64,000 bases of DNA from Rhodanobacter sp. C01 (GCF_002001045.1 NZ_MUNR01000014.1:62001-126000); one strand, 5' to 3'; positions 44,035 through 53,498 are shown, counted from the stretch's first letter. Numbers and translations are program-made. The notes: generated by a model from the sequence alone, not told the origin.

Positions 44035-45777
44035 TTAGTTTGCCGAGGCGGACCGCGCGGATGCACTGGACGCAGGCGTGGCGTCGCCATGCAGGATCTC
44101 CTGCAACTTCAGATACACGCCATTCGTCCAGCCGAAGCCGACGACGTTCTGGGTATAGCCGGCGCTGATATGGACGTCCGCATTGCCAAGCACCATGTTG
44201 TATTTCTCGCGAATGGTCCCGTCCGTCGCCACGCCGCGATCGACGGTTGCGCAAAACTTGCCGGCGAGGCGGCGTGCGTCGTCGTGGAAGCCATAGGCAT
44301 CGAGGCCGGCGACGGCGAGCCAGTTGGTGGGTGCCCAGCCGAAGGGCTCGTCCCATTGCGCGCCGCTGGCGTGAGCGTCCATGGAGAGGCCGCCTGGTCG
44401 CTCGAAGATCGAAAGGTGGTCACGCACGGCGGTGGCCTGTTGTGCGGAAGCTGCGTGCGCCCACAGCGGGTAGAAGGTGGTGATGTAGGGATAGTTCGCG
44501 GGCTTGCCGCTGACGAAGTCGTAGTCCATGTAGATGGCTGCATCCGGGTGCCACAGGTAGCGATCCATGGCCTGCTTGCGTGCCTGTGCGACGTTTGCCC
44601 AGTGCGCGGCCTCGGCCGGCTTGCCGAGTTGCAGCGCAAAGTCGTGCAGATCAGTTTCATAGCGATAGAGCAGGCTGTTCAAGCCCACCGCCGCATAGTG
44701 ATGGGTGGATCCGGCAAACGGGCCGAAATGGAAATTGACGTCGAAGCCCGATTCGCGCATGGCGCGATCACCCAGATAGTAGTCGGCGCTCAGCCGAAAG
44801 CCATCCAGCCACGCGTCGGCGCATACCTTCGAGCTGCGCACATCACAGCTCGCCGATTTCAGATGGGCAGCTTCGGCGTCATCCGGATGTCGTGATGCTT
44901 TCACGAGGTAGTCGGAATTTTCCGAAGGATGCGCGAGCAGCCATTTGATCACGCCGCGGTAATAGTCGGCGTCGCGTGCTTCAAGCACCGGGCCGCTGCC
45001 CAGGTCGAAGTAGCGTGCCAGGCCGGTATCGCCGGCAAGGTGCTCCGTGCGGGTCCAGATATCGTGGTTGCGCACGGCCAGGGGGTACGCCTGCGCCAGC
45101 CATGCCTGCCTATCCGCTTTGCTGTGAAAGCTGGCCGGATCGCCGAGTACCGCGGACATCATGGCGCCAAGAAAAGGTGGCTGCGAACGACTGAGGTAGT
45201 AGGTGCGGTTCGCATTCAGGACGCCGCCGTAGTACTCGACCTCGAACAAGGCGTTGTCGACCATGTCGCGTGCGAGTTCGGTGCGATGGTCGGCGACCAG
45301 TCCCAGCACGATGAAATAGCTGTCCCAGCCGTACATCTCATTGAAGAAGCCGCCAGGTACGACGTAGGGGTGGGGCAGGTAGAGCAGTCCCTGCCCGGGC
45401 AGTTGCGCGGGGTCGATGTCGCCGAGCTTGCCGATGACGCGTGGCAGGGTGCGCAGGGCGACGCCGCAGCGATTCGCGATCCCGCGAAGCTGTTCCGTGA
45501 CGGGCAATTGCGCGGGCAGATAGAGCACTGAATGCGTGCTCACCTTGCTGTCGGCCAGCGCCGAGCAATCATCCAGTGAGCGCGTCAGCGTGTCCCACGC
45601 ATGATCGATGTAGGCACGGGTCTTGATCGGATCCGGACGGGTTGCCGCGGCGGTGCCGGTCGCGAATGCGACTGCCATCAGCAGCACGAAGATGCGCAGC
45701 GCGCCGTTCGCCGACCGACAGATGCGGGTATGCGCTACGTGACTGTGTTTCCAGGGTGAGTCTTGCGTGTTGGTCAT
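44035..45777 (-). CDS. GH37 trehalase-like exported enzyme with altered signature
   Basis: A 580-aa member of the GH37 (alpha,alpha-trehalase) family. Signal/anchor segment at about 28-46 (LRIFVLLMAVAFATGTAAA) after a longish hydrophilic N-terminus. Catalytic residues are present: about D346 (ESGFDVNFH) and E524 (TIREKYNMV). The second family signature is intact (AQWDEPFGWAP) and GFGWTNGVYLK is conserved. The first signature reads PGGFFNEMYGWDSY instead of PGGRFxExYxWDxY: the substrate-binding arginine is replaced by F144. The start at 45777 avoids 14 unlikely residues. It may be a trehalase with altered specificity. It sits downstream of two exported GH65 genes. Confidence 0.9.
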   Translation of the reverse strand: MTNTQDSPWKHSHVAHTRICRSANGALRIFVLLMAVAFATGTAAATRPDPIKTRAYIDHAWDTLTRSLDDCSALADSKVSTHSVLYLPAQLPVTEQLRGIANRCGVALRTLPRVIGKLGDIDPAQLPGQGLLYLPHPYVVPGGFFNEMYGWDSYFIVLGLVADHRTELARDMVDNALFEVEYYGGVLNANRTYYLSRSQPPFLGAMMSAVLGDPASFHSKADRQAWLAQAYPLAVRNHDIWTRTEHLAGDTGLARYFDLGSGPVLEARDADYYRGVIKWLLAHPSENSDYLVKASRHPDDAEAAHLKSASCDVRSSKVCADAWLDGFRLSADYYLGDRAMRESGFDVNFHFGPFAGSTHHYAAVGLNSLLYRYETDLHDFALQLGKPAEAAHWANVAQARKQAMDRYLWHPDAAIYMDYDFVSGKPANYPYITTFYPLWAHAASAQQATAVRDHLSIFERPGGLSMDAHASGAQWDEPFGWAPTNWLAVAGLDAYGFHDDARRLAGKFCATVDRGVATDGTIREKYNMVLGNADVHISAGYTQNVVGFGWTNGVYLKLQEILHGDATPASSASARSASAN

Positions 45778-45841
45778 GTCATGCGTCCGCTTCGTCGAGT
45801 GAGAGTTTTCGGGCGGCATCGGCGTATCGCGTGGTGAAGCA

Positions 45842-48106
45842 TCAAAGTGCTTTCCGCGTCAGGCGGGTCTTCCCGCTGGCATCGCGATCAAGGGTGATGT
45901 CGTAATGCTTGCCGCGGAACGTGATGTCCTTCAGCGTCATCGATTTCCATGTCGGCGGCAGCACCGGCGGATAGGTTTCGAGCAGGCCGTTCGGTTCGAT
46001 GCGCAGCCCGGTCAAGCCGTAGAGCAGGCCCTGCACGTAGCCACCCGAGCCGGTGAGGAAGTAACCCGTGTTGTTGGTGGAAGTCTCGGGGCGCACGTTG
46101 AACGGTGGCTTGAACATGTCATCGGCGGCATTGCGCGCGATCCAGCGGCCCGCTTCGGCCGCGTTGCCGCTGGCCGCTGCAGCGATCGGCGCCGGGCCGA
46201 GTCCCATCGTGGTGGGGATTCGCTTCGATGCGTCCATCGGCTTCATCGCGATCGCGTAGTCGTTGCGGCGTACCTGCGCGCTCATCGGCAGGTCGAGGGA
46301 GGGAAACGCCAGGAAGGTGAGGTCGCTGCCGCCGCCCAGGTCGTGTCGCACCGTCTCGTCCATGTCGAGGTGATGTTGGCCATTGGCGGAAGACGGCAGG
46401 TAGAGCTTCGCGGCGATCTCGGCCCAGCGTGGATCGGGCTGCTCGCCGACGATGGCCGCGGCAGCCGTCGCGATCCGCAAGGCCTTGGCCGCGTCGGCAT
46501 TGGTGAAGGTGTCGTTGGGCACGTCGTTGTAGTTCTCCTCGACCGAGGTGACGTGGAGGATGTCGTAGCGCTGCTTGCCGGGGTTCCAGCTCGCCCGGCT
46601 GGTCCAGTAGCGCGCGACGTCGCGGATCACCGGCCAGCCGTCTGACTTCAGCCAAGCCTGGTCACCGCTGACCAGGTAGTACTGCCATTGCGCGATCGCC
46701 ACGTCGGCATTGACATGGATCTCGCGCTCGCCCAGCACCCAGGCGGCATGCACGACCTGCTCGGTGCCGTTTTGCGGGTCGGCCTCCCACGGAAACATCG
46801 CGCCCTTCAGCCCGCGTGCCTGTGCGCGCTGCTGCGCAGCGGGCAATGTGCGGTCACGGAACATCACCAGCGACTTGGCGAATTGCGGATGCAGCAACAC
46901 CAGCGCCGGGAAGATCCATGAATCGCTGTCCCAGAAGATGTGCCCGACATAGCCGGTGGTCAGGCCGCAGGCGCCAATCGCCCATGCTGTATCGGGCGTC
47001 GCGTTGGCAAGCAGGTAGTACAGGTCCGAATGCACGACGCGTTGCGCGTTCGGATCGCCGTCGATGCGGATGTCGGTTTTCCACAGGTTGGTCCATGCCG
47101 CCTTGTGTGCATCGAGCAGGGCGTCGAAGCCTTCGCTGCGAGCCGCCGTGGCCAAGGCGAGATCGGCCTTGGCGTCGCCGCCCCAGTTCGCGCGCGATGC
47201 CGCGACGTATTTGGTGAAGGTATAGGTCTGGCCCTTGCGCACCTGCACGCGAAGATCGAGCGAGAGCCGATAGATGCCCTTGTTCAGCGTGACCTCGACC
47301 GGCGTGAGTCCCGCCGGCAAGCTGACCGCGGCCGCCTCGGCCATGCCGAGACCCTGCTCGGCGCGGCCATCGAGCCATAGGGTCAGGTTCTTGCTGTCAC
47401 CGTCATCGGCCAGCACATGGGTGTCGCCGTGATACCACACGGCGGCGCGATCCGGCGTGGCCGGTGGAATCGCCTGGAAGTTCAGGTTGTGTGCGGCCAC
47501 GGCGGTCTGCATCTCGTCGCCGCTCAACGTCGCCAGCGGCAACCTGGGCTGGTACGGCGCCCACAGGTTGAACGCGAACGACAGTTGCACCACGCCATCG
47601 AACTCCGGCGTGACCGAGATCTGGCTGGCAGCCAGATGCGGCGACGCCTCGCTGACCAGGGTGACCACCTCGATCCGCGTGGCCCTGCCGTGATCGAGGT
47701 AGCGATAGCTGGTGGTCAGGGTGGCGTCGTGCAGGTCAAGCACCTGCCGGTAGTCCTGGAACACCGAAGGGTTCAGGTCGACCTGGTTCATCCAGAAATG
47801 ACCCGCGTCGGACTGGCCGGTGCTGTAGTCGATCTCGGTCCAGCCGGGAATGGCGGCGGGTCGGGACATGTCGTCCTTGCCGTAGTCCATGAAGCCGACC
47901 ATGTAGGCAAGGTTGCCTTCGGTGCCGCGCGGTGCGGTCGTTGTAGACAGATAGCCGTTGGCCAACTGGCCGGGGAAGTAGCTGGCGAAATCCTTTGAGG
48001 TCGCGGTCAGCAGAAAACTCGGGTCGGTGGCTGCCTGCGCGATCGAAGCCGAGCAACCGACCACCGCAACGAGCAGCAGGATGAGGTTCTGGACCGGATA
48101 CTTCAT
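45842..48106 (-). CDS. Exported GH65 family glycosidase (copy A)
   Basis: A 754-aa GH65 enzyme with signal peptide (MKYPVQNLILLLVAVVGCSA, cleavage after AQA). It has an N-terminal beta-sandwich, then an (alpha/alpha)6 barrel with HIFWDSDSWIFPALVLLHP (canonical FWDTE region) and catalytic glutamate about E524 in VTSVEENYNDVPNDTFTN. The C-terminal part GYFLTGSGGYVQGLLYGLTG resembles the hydrolytic ATH1/PGGHG-like branch rather than cytoplasmic phosphorylases; a secreted location also argues for hydrolysis. ATG 48106 has GGAGAGG just upstream. It is a tandem paralogue of copy B, 51 bp away. Substrate probably trehalose, kojibiose or a similar glucobiose. Confidence 0.9.
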   Translation of the reverse strand: MKYPVQNLILLLVAVVGCSASIAQAATDPSFLLTATSKDFASYFPGQLANGYLSTTTAPRGTEGNLAYMVGFMDYGKDDMSRPAAIPGWTEIDYSTGQSDAGHFWMNQVDLNPSVFQDYRQVLDLHDATLTTSYRYLDHGRATRIEVVTLVSEASPHLAASQISVTPEFDGVVQLSFAFNLWAPYQPRLPLATLSGDEMQTAVAAHNLNFQAIPPATPDRAAVWYHGDTHVLADDGDSKNLTLWLDGRAEQGLGMAEAAAVSLPAGLTPVEVTLNKGIYRLSLDLRVQVRKGQTYTFTKYVAASRANWGGDAKADLALATAARSEGFDALLDAHKAAWTNLWKTDIRIDGDPNAQRVVHSDLYYLLANATPDTAWAIGACGLTTGYVGHIFWDSDSWIFPALVLLHPQFAKSLVMFRDRTLPAAQQRAQARGLKGAMFPWEADPQNGTEQVVHAAWVLGEREIHVNADVAIAQWQYYLVSGDQAWLKSDGWPVIRDVARYWTSRASWNPGKQRYDILHVTSVEENYNDVPNDTFTNADAAKALRIATAAAAIVGEQPDPRWAEIAAKLYLPSSANGQHHLDMDETVRHDLGGGSDLTFLAFPSLDLPMSAQVRRNDYAIAMKPMDASKRIPTTMGLGPAPIAAAASGNAAEAGRWIARNAADDMFKPPFNVRPETSTNNTGYFLTGSGGYVQGLLYGLTGLRIEPNGLLETYPPVLPPTWKSMTLKDITFRGKHYDITLDRDASGKTRLTRKAL

Positions 48107-48157
48107 GTGACCTCTCCGGAGTGCCACGCTGGGATGCCCGGCGTGGCCTCTATTCGA

Positions 48158-50404
48158 CTATTCCGCGTGACGGGTGAGCGTGACCTTGCCGCTGGCATCG
48201 CGCCCGATCGCGACGTCGAAGTGCTTGCCGCGGAAGCTGACATGCTTGAGGGTCAGCGACTTCCAGGTGGGCGGTAGCACCGGGGCATAGGCCTCGACCA
48301 GACCGTTGTCCTCGATACGCAGGCCGGACAGGCCGTAGACGAAGCTCTGCACGAAACCGGCCGAGGTCGCCAGGATGTAGCCGGCGTTGTTGGCGACGGT
48401 CTCGGTGCGTACGTTGAACGGCGGCTTCAGGAAACCGACCAGATTGCGCTGGATCCAGTCGCCCGCAGCCTTGCCGTCGCCCAGCTCGGCCTCGCCGACG
48501 GCGAGCATTACCATCATCATCTCGTTCGGGTCGTCGCCGTGGGTCTTCAGCTCCTGCAACTGGAACGCGAAATCGTTGCGGCGGATCTGCGCCGACGTCG
48601 GCAGGTCGAGGTTCGGATACATCAGCCACGCCAGCGATGAACCCATCCAGGTGATCTTGTCGTGCGGCACCGAGGCATCGAAATCGAGATGTCGCTGATT
48701 CGCTCTGTCGAACGGGATGTACATCTTCGCCGCGATAGCTGTCCACTTCGGATCGGCCTCGGCACCGACGACCTTGGCCGCCTTGCCGGCGATCTCCAGC
48801 GCCTTGCGCGCCGCGGAGTTGGTGAACGAGTCGTTCGGCACGTCATCGTAGGCTTCGTCGGGCGAGGTGACGTGCATGACCTCGTAACGATCCTCGGCCT
48901 TGTTGTAGGTCACCCGGCTGGTCCAGAACTCGGCGATCGCCTGGATCACCGGCCAACCGTCCTTTTTCAGCCATGCGTCATCGCCGCTGGCGAGGTAGTA
49001 CTGCCATTGCGCGATCGCGATGTCCGCGTTGACGTGGATCTCGCGGAAGACGCCGTAGGCGAAGTGGGGCGTGTTGTCGACGCCGGTCTGCGGGTCGGCC
49101 TCCCACGGGTACATGGTGCCGCCGGCTCCGTATTGTTTCGCACGGGCGCGCGCCGGCTCCATCGTGCGGTCGCGGAACATCACGATCGGCTTGGCCCGTT
49201 CCGGGTGCAGCAGCAGCAGCGCGGGGAACACCCATGAATCGCTGTCCCAGAACGCATGGCCGGCGTAGCCCGGGGTCAACGCGCAGGCACCCATCGGCCA
49301 CGCGGTGCCGACGGTGGTGTTGGACAGCAAGTAGTACAGGTCCGAATGCACGGCCGACTGCACCTTCGGATCGCCATCGACCACGATGTCGGACTTCCAC
49401 AGCTCGTTCCACGCTGCGGCATGGCGGGCGAGCAGGCTGTCGAAACCGGTCTTGCGCGCCGCCTCGGCAAGCGTCACGTCGGCCTTGGCGTCGCCACCCC
49501 AGTCCTGCCGCGACGCGGCGATGTACTTGGTGAAGGTGTAGGTCTTGCCCTTCTGCACGCTGACGACCAGGTTCAGCGACAGCTTGTCGAGGCCCTTTTC
49601 GAGTTTCACCTCGTCGACCTGGATCCCGGCCGGCAAGCTGATCGCCGCGGCCTCGGCCATGCTCAGCCCCTGTTCGGCCCTGCCATCGAGCCACAGGGTC
49701 AGTGCGCGGGTGTCGCCATCGCTGGAGATCACCTTGGTATAGCCGGGATACCAGACCGCCGCCCGGTCCGGTGTCGGTGCCGGCTTGTTCTGCAGGTTCT
49801 GACCGCTGGCGATCACCGCGTTGATCATCTCGTCACCGGTCATGCTCGCGATCGGGAAGCGCGGTTGGTGTTCGGACCAGAGTCGGATCGGGAAGGTCAG
49901 CTGTACCTTGCCGTCGAATTGCGGGGTGATCGAGAGCTTGCTGGCGGCGAGGTGCGGATCGGCCTGGCTGACGAAGGTGGTCACCTTCACGTCGGTGGTC
50001 TTGTTCGCGTAGGCGAAACGGTAGCGGGTGGTCAGCGTGCCGTCGTGCATGTCCAGTGTTTGCGCGTAGTCGACGAAAATCTTCGGATCGAGGCGAATCG
50101 CATTGAGCCAGCCGCCGCCGGGGTTGTAGTCGATTTCGCTCCAGCCGGGGATCGCCGCCGGGCGTGAGATATCGCCCTTCGCATAGTCCATGAACGCGAC
50201 CATGTAGCCCATGTTGGGTTCGGTCCCTCGCGGCGAGGTCATCGTCGAGAAGTAGCCATTGGCCAGGTAGCTGGGAAAATAGCTGTCGAAATTCTTCGCC
50301 GTGGCGGTGAGCAGAAAGCTCGGGTCAGTCTGGCCAAACACGGGTGCCGCGATCATGGCGGCGATCACGGAAAGACCGGCAAGCTGGGTGAGACGAAATG
50401 CCAT
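48158..50404 (-). CDS. Exported GH65 family glycosidase (copy B)
   Basis: A 748-aa GH65 paralogue of copy A. Signal peptide at residues 1-24 (GLSVIAAMIAAPVFG-QT). Matching motifs: HAFWDSDSWVFPALLLLHPE, VTSPDEAYDDVPNDSFTN with catalytic E517, and AGYILATSAGFVQSFVYGLSG. Both copies start with the same mature N-terminus (TDPSFLLTAT). The copies differ in the residues next to the catalytic Glu (SVEENY in A, SPDEAY in B), suggesting divided specificity. Encoded 47 bp after the MFS gene and upstream of copy A and the GH37 gene. Confidence 0.9.
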   Translation of the reverse strand: MAFRLTQLAGLSVIAAMIAAPVFGQTDPSFLLTATAKNFDSYFPSYLANGYFSTMTSPRGTEPNMGYMVAFMDYAKGDISRPAAIPGWSEIDYNPGGGWLNAIRLDPKIFVDYAQTLDMHDGTLTTRYRFAYANKTTDVKVTTFVSQADPHLAASKLSITPQFDGKVQLTFPIRLWSEHQPRFPIASMTGDEMINAVIASGQNLQNKPAPTPDRAAVWYPGYTKVISSDGDTRALTLWLDGRAEQGLSMAEAAAISLPAGIQVDEVKLEKGLDKLSLNLVVSVQKGKTYTFTKYIAASRQDWGGDAKADVTLAEAARKTGFDSLLARHAAAWNELWKSDIVVDGDPKVQSAVHSDLYYLLSNTTVGTAWPMGACALTPGYAGHAFWDSDSWVFPALLLLHPERAKPIVMFRDRTMEPARARAKQYGAGGTMYPWEADPQTGVDNTPHFAYGVFREIHVNADIAIAQWQYYLASGDDAWLKKDGWPVIQAIAEFWTSRVTYNKAEDRYEVMHVTSPDEAYDDVPNDSFTNSAARKALEIAGKAAKVVGAEADPKWTAIAAKMYIPFDRANQRHLDFDASVPHDKITWMGSSLAWLMYPNLDLPTSAQIRRNDFAFQLQELKTHGDDPNEMMMVMLAVGEAELGDGKAAGDWIQRNLVGFLKPPFNVRTETVANNAGYILATSAGFVQSFVYGLSGLRIEDNGLVEAYAPVLPPTWKSLTLKHVSFRGKHFDVAIGRDASGKVTLTRHAE

Positions 50405-50451
50405 GGTGGCTCCATCGTGGCGACGTGCGCGTTTCCCCTCCGGGAGGACGC

Positions 50452-51717
50452 CTATTTGGCGGCAAGACCGACCTTGACCGGGGTGATGGCGGTCGAGCGA
50501 TCGGTCTCACGCTTGAACAGGAACAGCAGGATCAACAACAGCGTCATCGGGATCAGCGAGAAGTAGAAGGCATGGATGCCGTCGAAGCGCGCGAACACGA
50601 TCGCGGTGATGCGCGAGCCCAGCGTGCCGCCGAGCGCGGAGAAGATCACGATCAGCCCGGTCATCGCAGCATGCGAGGGTTTCGGCAACGAACTGAGCGC
50701 CACGGAATTGATCACCGGATAGATCGGCGCCATCAGCAGGCCGATCAGCGGGATCAGGTAGGCCGCTACCGGTGCGTTGAACCAGTCGATGTCGGCGCGG
50801 GCCAGCACGTTCTTGGCCAGCGGCAGGACCACGATGACCAGCAGGCCCATGCCGATCACGCAGATGTTCAGCAGTACATGCCAGGGCACCCGGCGCAATA
50901 CTTGGCCGGCGAGCAGGCGGCCGATCGCGGTGGCGCCGGCGAGGATGCTGGCGACCTGGATGCTCATCGCGTTGGGCAGTTTGAGCACTTCGTTGTTGAA
51001 CGTCGGCAGCCAGGTACCGAAACTCTGCTCGATCAGCACATACAGGAAGGCGGAGATCAGGAATACATAGACCAGCGGGCGCAGGAACAGCTGCAGCATC
51101 TCCTGCAGCGAGCCGCGCATCGAGTTGGTCTTTTCGCTGTGTGCCGCCGATTCGTCCAGTTGCGAGCTCGCCAGCAGCACGATCACCAGTGCGCAGATCG
51201 CTGCCAGCAGCCAGTAGACATGCAGCCAGGACGGGTTCGCCGGTGCTGCATGGTCGATGAAGGCACTGAAGATCCAACCGCCGGCGAGTACGCCGACCAT
51301 GAACAGGCCTTCGATGGTATTGGTCAGTCGGCCGTGTTCCGCCTTGTCGCGGGTCAGCAGTCCGATCGACGAATAGACCGCCACCTTGGTCAGCGCAAAC
51401 GAAATGCCGATGCAGGTGAACAGCAATTCGGTGGTGTGGAAACCCGGATACAGCGGCATCATCAGGCACGCCGCGCCGACGATCGTCAGCGCCAGCATCA
51501 TGGCCCGCCGGTAGCCCAGCAGGGGCAGGAACGAGGCGACCAGCAGCGAAGTCATCGCGATGGTCAGGTCCTTGAACAGTTCCAGCAGGCTGGCCTGTGG
51601 CTTGTCCACGCCGAATGTGTGGATCGCCTGCAGGATCACCGTGCCGACGCTGTTGAGCAGGATCGCGAACACCATATAAATCAGTGCGAGTGCCGCGATC
51701 ATGCGCAATCGGTTCAT
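50452..51717 (-). CDS. MFS transporter, probable disaccharide/hexose permease
   Basis: A 421-aa inner-membrane carrier with about twelve hydrophobic helices of the major facilitator superfamily (MIAALALIYMVFAILLNSVG at the N-terminus, LLGYRRAMMLALTIVGAACL later). It is the first gene of the minus-strand operon with two GH65 enzymes, GH37 and the esterase, so it likely imports the released sugar or an intact disaccharide for the cytoplasmic GH65 phosphorylase. A LacI-type operator (51836-51849) lies about 120 bp upstream of its ATG. Confidence 0.92.
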   Translation of the reverse strand: MNRLRMIAALALIYMVFAILLNSVGTVILQAIHTFGVDKPQASLLELFKDLTIAMTSLLVASFLPLLGYRRAMMLALTIVGAACLMMPLYPGFHTTELLFTCIGISFALTKVAVYSSIGLLTRDKAEHGRLTNTIEGLFMVGVLAGGWIFSAFIDHAAPANPSWLHVYWLLAAICALVIVLLASSQLDESAAHSEKTNSMRGSLQEMLQLFLRPLVYVFLISAFLYVLIEQSFGTWLPTFNNEVLKLPNAMSIQVASILAGATAIGRLLAGQVLRRVPWHVLLNICVIGMGLLVIVVLPLAKNVLARADIDWFNAPVAAYLIPLIGLLMAPIYPVINSVALSSLPKPSHAAMTGLIVIFSALGGTLGSRITAIVFARFDGIHAFYFSLIPMTLLLILLFLFKRETDRSTAITPVKVGLAAK

Positions 51718-52258
51718 GGGCGCCTGCTTCGTATGGATTTGCGGATCTAGAGCGGTCGGTGTCGTATTTGGATGTGCTTCAGGACATCTATGCGTAGTCG
51801 AAGCAGGGGTGGTGCCATTGCAGTGTGCCGAAAAATGATATCGGTATCAATCCATGCTGGCGATGCCGCTCATGACGGGTCATTAGGTGGTCAGTCGCAG
51901 TGGCGGCATGTCTCGGGCAGAGTCCCGGAGACTGTGCCTGGTGGATGCATCCGGCGCGAAATGGCGGCGCCGCTCGGGCTCGGCTCTATCTATCCGATGA
52001 CGAAAGCGTTCGAGACCAAGGGTAGGCATGGTCATATGCCAAGTTGTCGTGCACGGGGCATTGATCGGTGGACTCACCTCGTGATCCTATGCGGACTTGG
52101 TGATCGGGCTTCCCGGAACGGGCAAATCCCGGAAGCGCCGCGTAGATTTCAGCCTGAAGGCCGCGGCCGCCCAGCCGTCGGCTCGACGGCATCAGGGAAG
52201 CGATCACAGGCCGATGAGGATGGGCCTGCTCTCGCGTTGCCAGCAAGAGGGTCGGGAA
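51718..52258. other. Regulatory intergenic region between MFS and LacI genes
   Basis: About 540 bp between divergent genes. Besides the operator at 51836-51849 I find no gene: the open frame at 51772-52272 has no family resemblance and lacks a good ribosome site. The stretch nearest the LacI gene is arginine-rich in translation and looks non-coding. Confidence 0.5.
51836..51850 (-). promoter_or_regulatory. LacI-type operator upstream of the MFS-GH65-GH37 operon
   Basis: Read on the minus strand: TTGATACCGATATCA, a near-palindrome of TGATAyCGrTATCA. It differs at one position from the site at 53404-53418 and has the same orientation relative to the gene it precedes. The TTGATA could serve as the -35 element. 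Confidence 0.7.
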
Positions 52259-53272
52259 TTGAGTCGGACTAGCAAGAAGCAAGTGGACAAACTGGGCTCG
52301 ACCGGACCGACCATGGCTGATCTGGCCGAACTGGCCGGTCTGTCGAAGATCACCGTGTCACGGGCATTGAGCGACAGTCCACTGGTCAATCCGGAGACGC
52401 GTGAGCGGATCCGCGAGCTGGCACGGGAGCACGGCTACAAACTCAATATCAGTGCCCGCAACCTGCGTCTGCGCCGCAGCCACACGGTGGCGGTGATCGT
52501 CGAGATGAAGCCGTCCTCCGATCGCACGATGTTCGATCCTTACCCCTTGGGATTGCTTGGCGGTATTTCGCAGGAGTTGACCGCGGCAGGCTACAGCGTG
52601 TTGCTGACCACGCGACAGGGCGCCAATGCCGCCGCCGTCCAGGCGGCCGACGGGCTGATCCTGCTCGGCCAGGGCGTGCATCAGGATGCGGTACACCGGT
52701 TCGACAAGCTGGGCGTGCCGATGGTGGTGTGGGGGGCGGGCCTGAAGGACGACTCGCATGTAGTGGTCGGCAGCGACAACCGGCTGGGCGGCGCGGCGGT
52801 GGCCGATCATTTCTTTGGCCTGGGTCGACGGCGGCCGGTATTCATCGGCAATCCCAGTCATCCCGAGATCTATGACCGCCTGAATGGTTTCGTGGACGCG
52901 CTGGGGCTGCATGGCATCAAGCCACTGCTGATGCGGCGCGATGAGTTCACGACGGACTCCGGAATCGATGCGGTGCGCTCCCTGCATGCCCGCTGGGTCG
53001 ATTTCGATGCCGTCTTCGCCTGCAGCGATTTGCTGGCGATGGGTGCCATCCGTGGTATCCAGGAAATGGGTCGTTCCGTGCCGGACGATGTCTCGGTCGT
53101 GGGCTACGACGACATGCCGCTGGGGGCCAGCTTCCAGCCGCCGCTCAGTTCGGTGAGGCAGGATTGGCAGGAGGGCGGCATGTTGCTCGCACGCAAGGTG
53201 CTGGCACTGATCCGGGATGAACCGGCCGAGTCGGAGGTCCTGCCGGTGAGCCTGATCGTCCGCTCGACCTAG
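52259..53272 (+). CDS. LacI-family repressor of the glucobiose locus
   Basis: A 337-aa LacI/GalR regulator: helix-turn-helix TMADLAELAGLSKITVSRAL near the N-terminus, hinge NISARNLRLRRSHTVAVIV, and a sugar-binding effector domain. I place the start at the TTG at 52259 because AGAGGG at 52246-52251 is well spaced and the protein then has the usual length and N-terminus; ATG 52220 would add 13 residues. It sits between the minus-strand MFS-GH65-GH37 operon and the plus-strand GH65-PGM/TonB receptor genes, with related operators before each. The inducer is probably the disaccharide or glucose phosphate. Confidence 0.9.
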   Translation: MSRTSKKQVDKLGSTGPTMADLAELAGLSKITVSRALSDSPLVNPETRERIRELAREHGYKLNISARNLRLRRSHTVAVIVEMKPSSDRTMFDPYPLGLLGGISQELTAAGYSVLLTTRQGANAAAVQAADGLILLGQGVHQDAVHRFDKLGVPMVVWGAGLKDDSHVVVGSDNRLGGAAVADHFFGLGRRRPVFIGNPSHPEIYDRLNGFVDALGLHGIKPLLMRRDEFTTDSGIDAVRSLHARWVDFDAVFACSDLLAMGAIRGIQEMGRSVPDDVSVVGYDDMPLGASFQPPLSSVRQDWQEGGMLLARKVLALIRDEPAESEVLPVSLIVRST

Positions 53273-53383
53273 AGCCCTGGTGGCAGTTGTCTTGGTGCGG
53301 GTGACTACTGCGCAGACAAGCGGCCGCAGCAACGTCTCTTCTCACTTCGACGTATGCCTGTAATCGGGAAGAATGTGCATTCG

Positions 53384-53425
53384 CAGCAAATGTTATCGAT
53401 ATCTTGATACCGATAACATTTGCTG
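53384..53425. promoter_or_regulatory. 42-bp near-perfect palindrome with paired LacI operators
   Basis: Arms of 20 bp (53384-53403 and 53406-53425) with one mismatch around TT. It contains two back-to-back 14-bp sites, TGTTATCGATATCT (53391-53404) and TGATACCGATAACA (53405-53418). TTGATA at 53404-53409, 17 bp before TAGGTT (53427-53432), could be the promoter of the GH65-PGM gene. Confidence 0.75.
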
Positions 53426-53498
53426 TTAGGTTCGCGCCAGGATCTGTCAGGGGACGGGTCGAAACACTTCAATCCGCGCGCTTGCCAGTCGGGAGGGG

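Noticed and set aside
50398..51750. Glutamine/histidine/arginine-rich 450-codon plus-strand frame opposite the MFS gene
   Set aside because: Typical antisense of a membrane protein gene in GC-rich DNA; hydrophobic codons read as Gln/Asp/His.
51772..52272. 166-codon plus-strand frame between MFS and LacI genes
   Set aside because: Overlaps the operator and promoter region, lacks a ribosome site and shows no domain.
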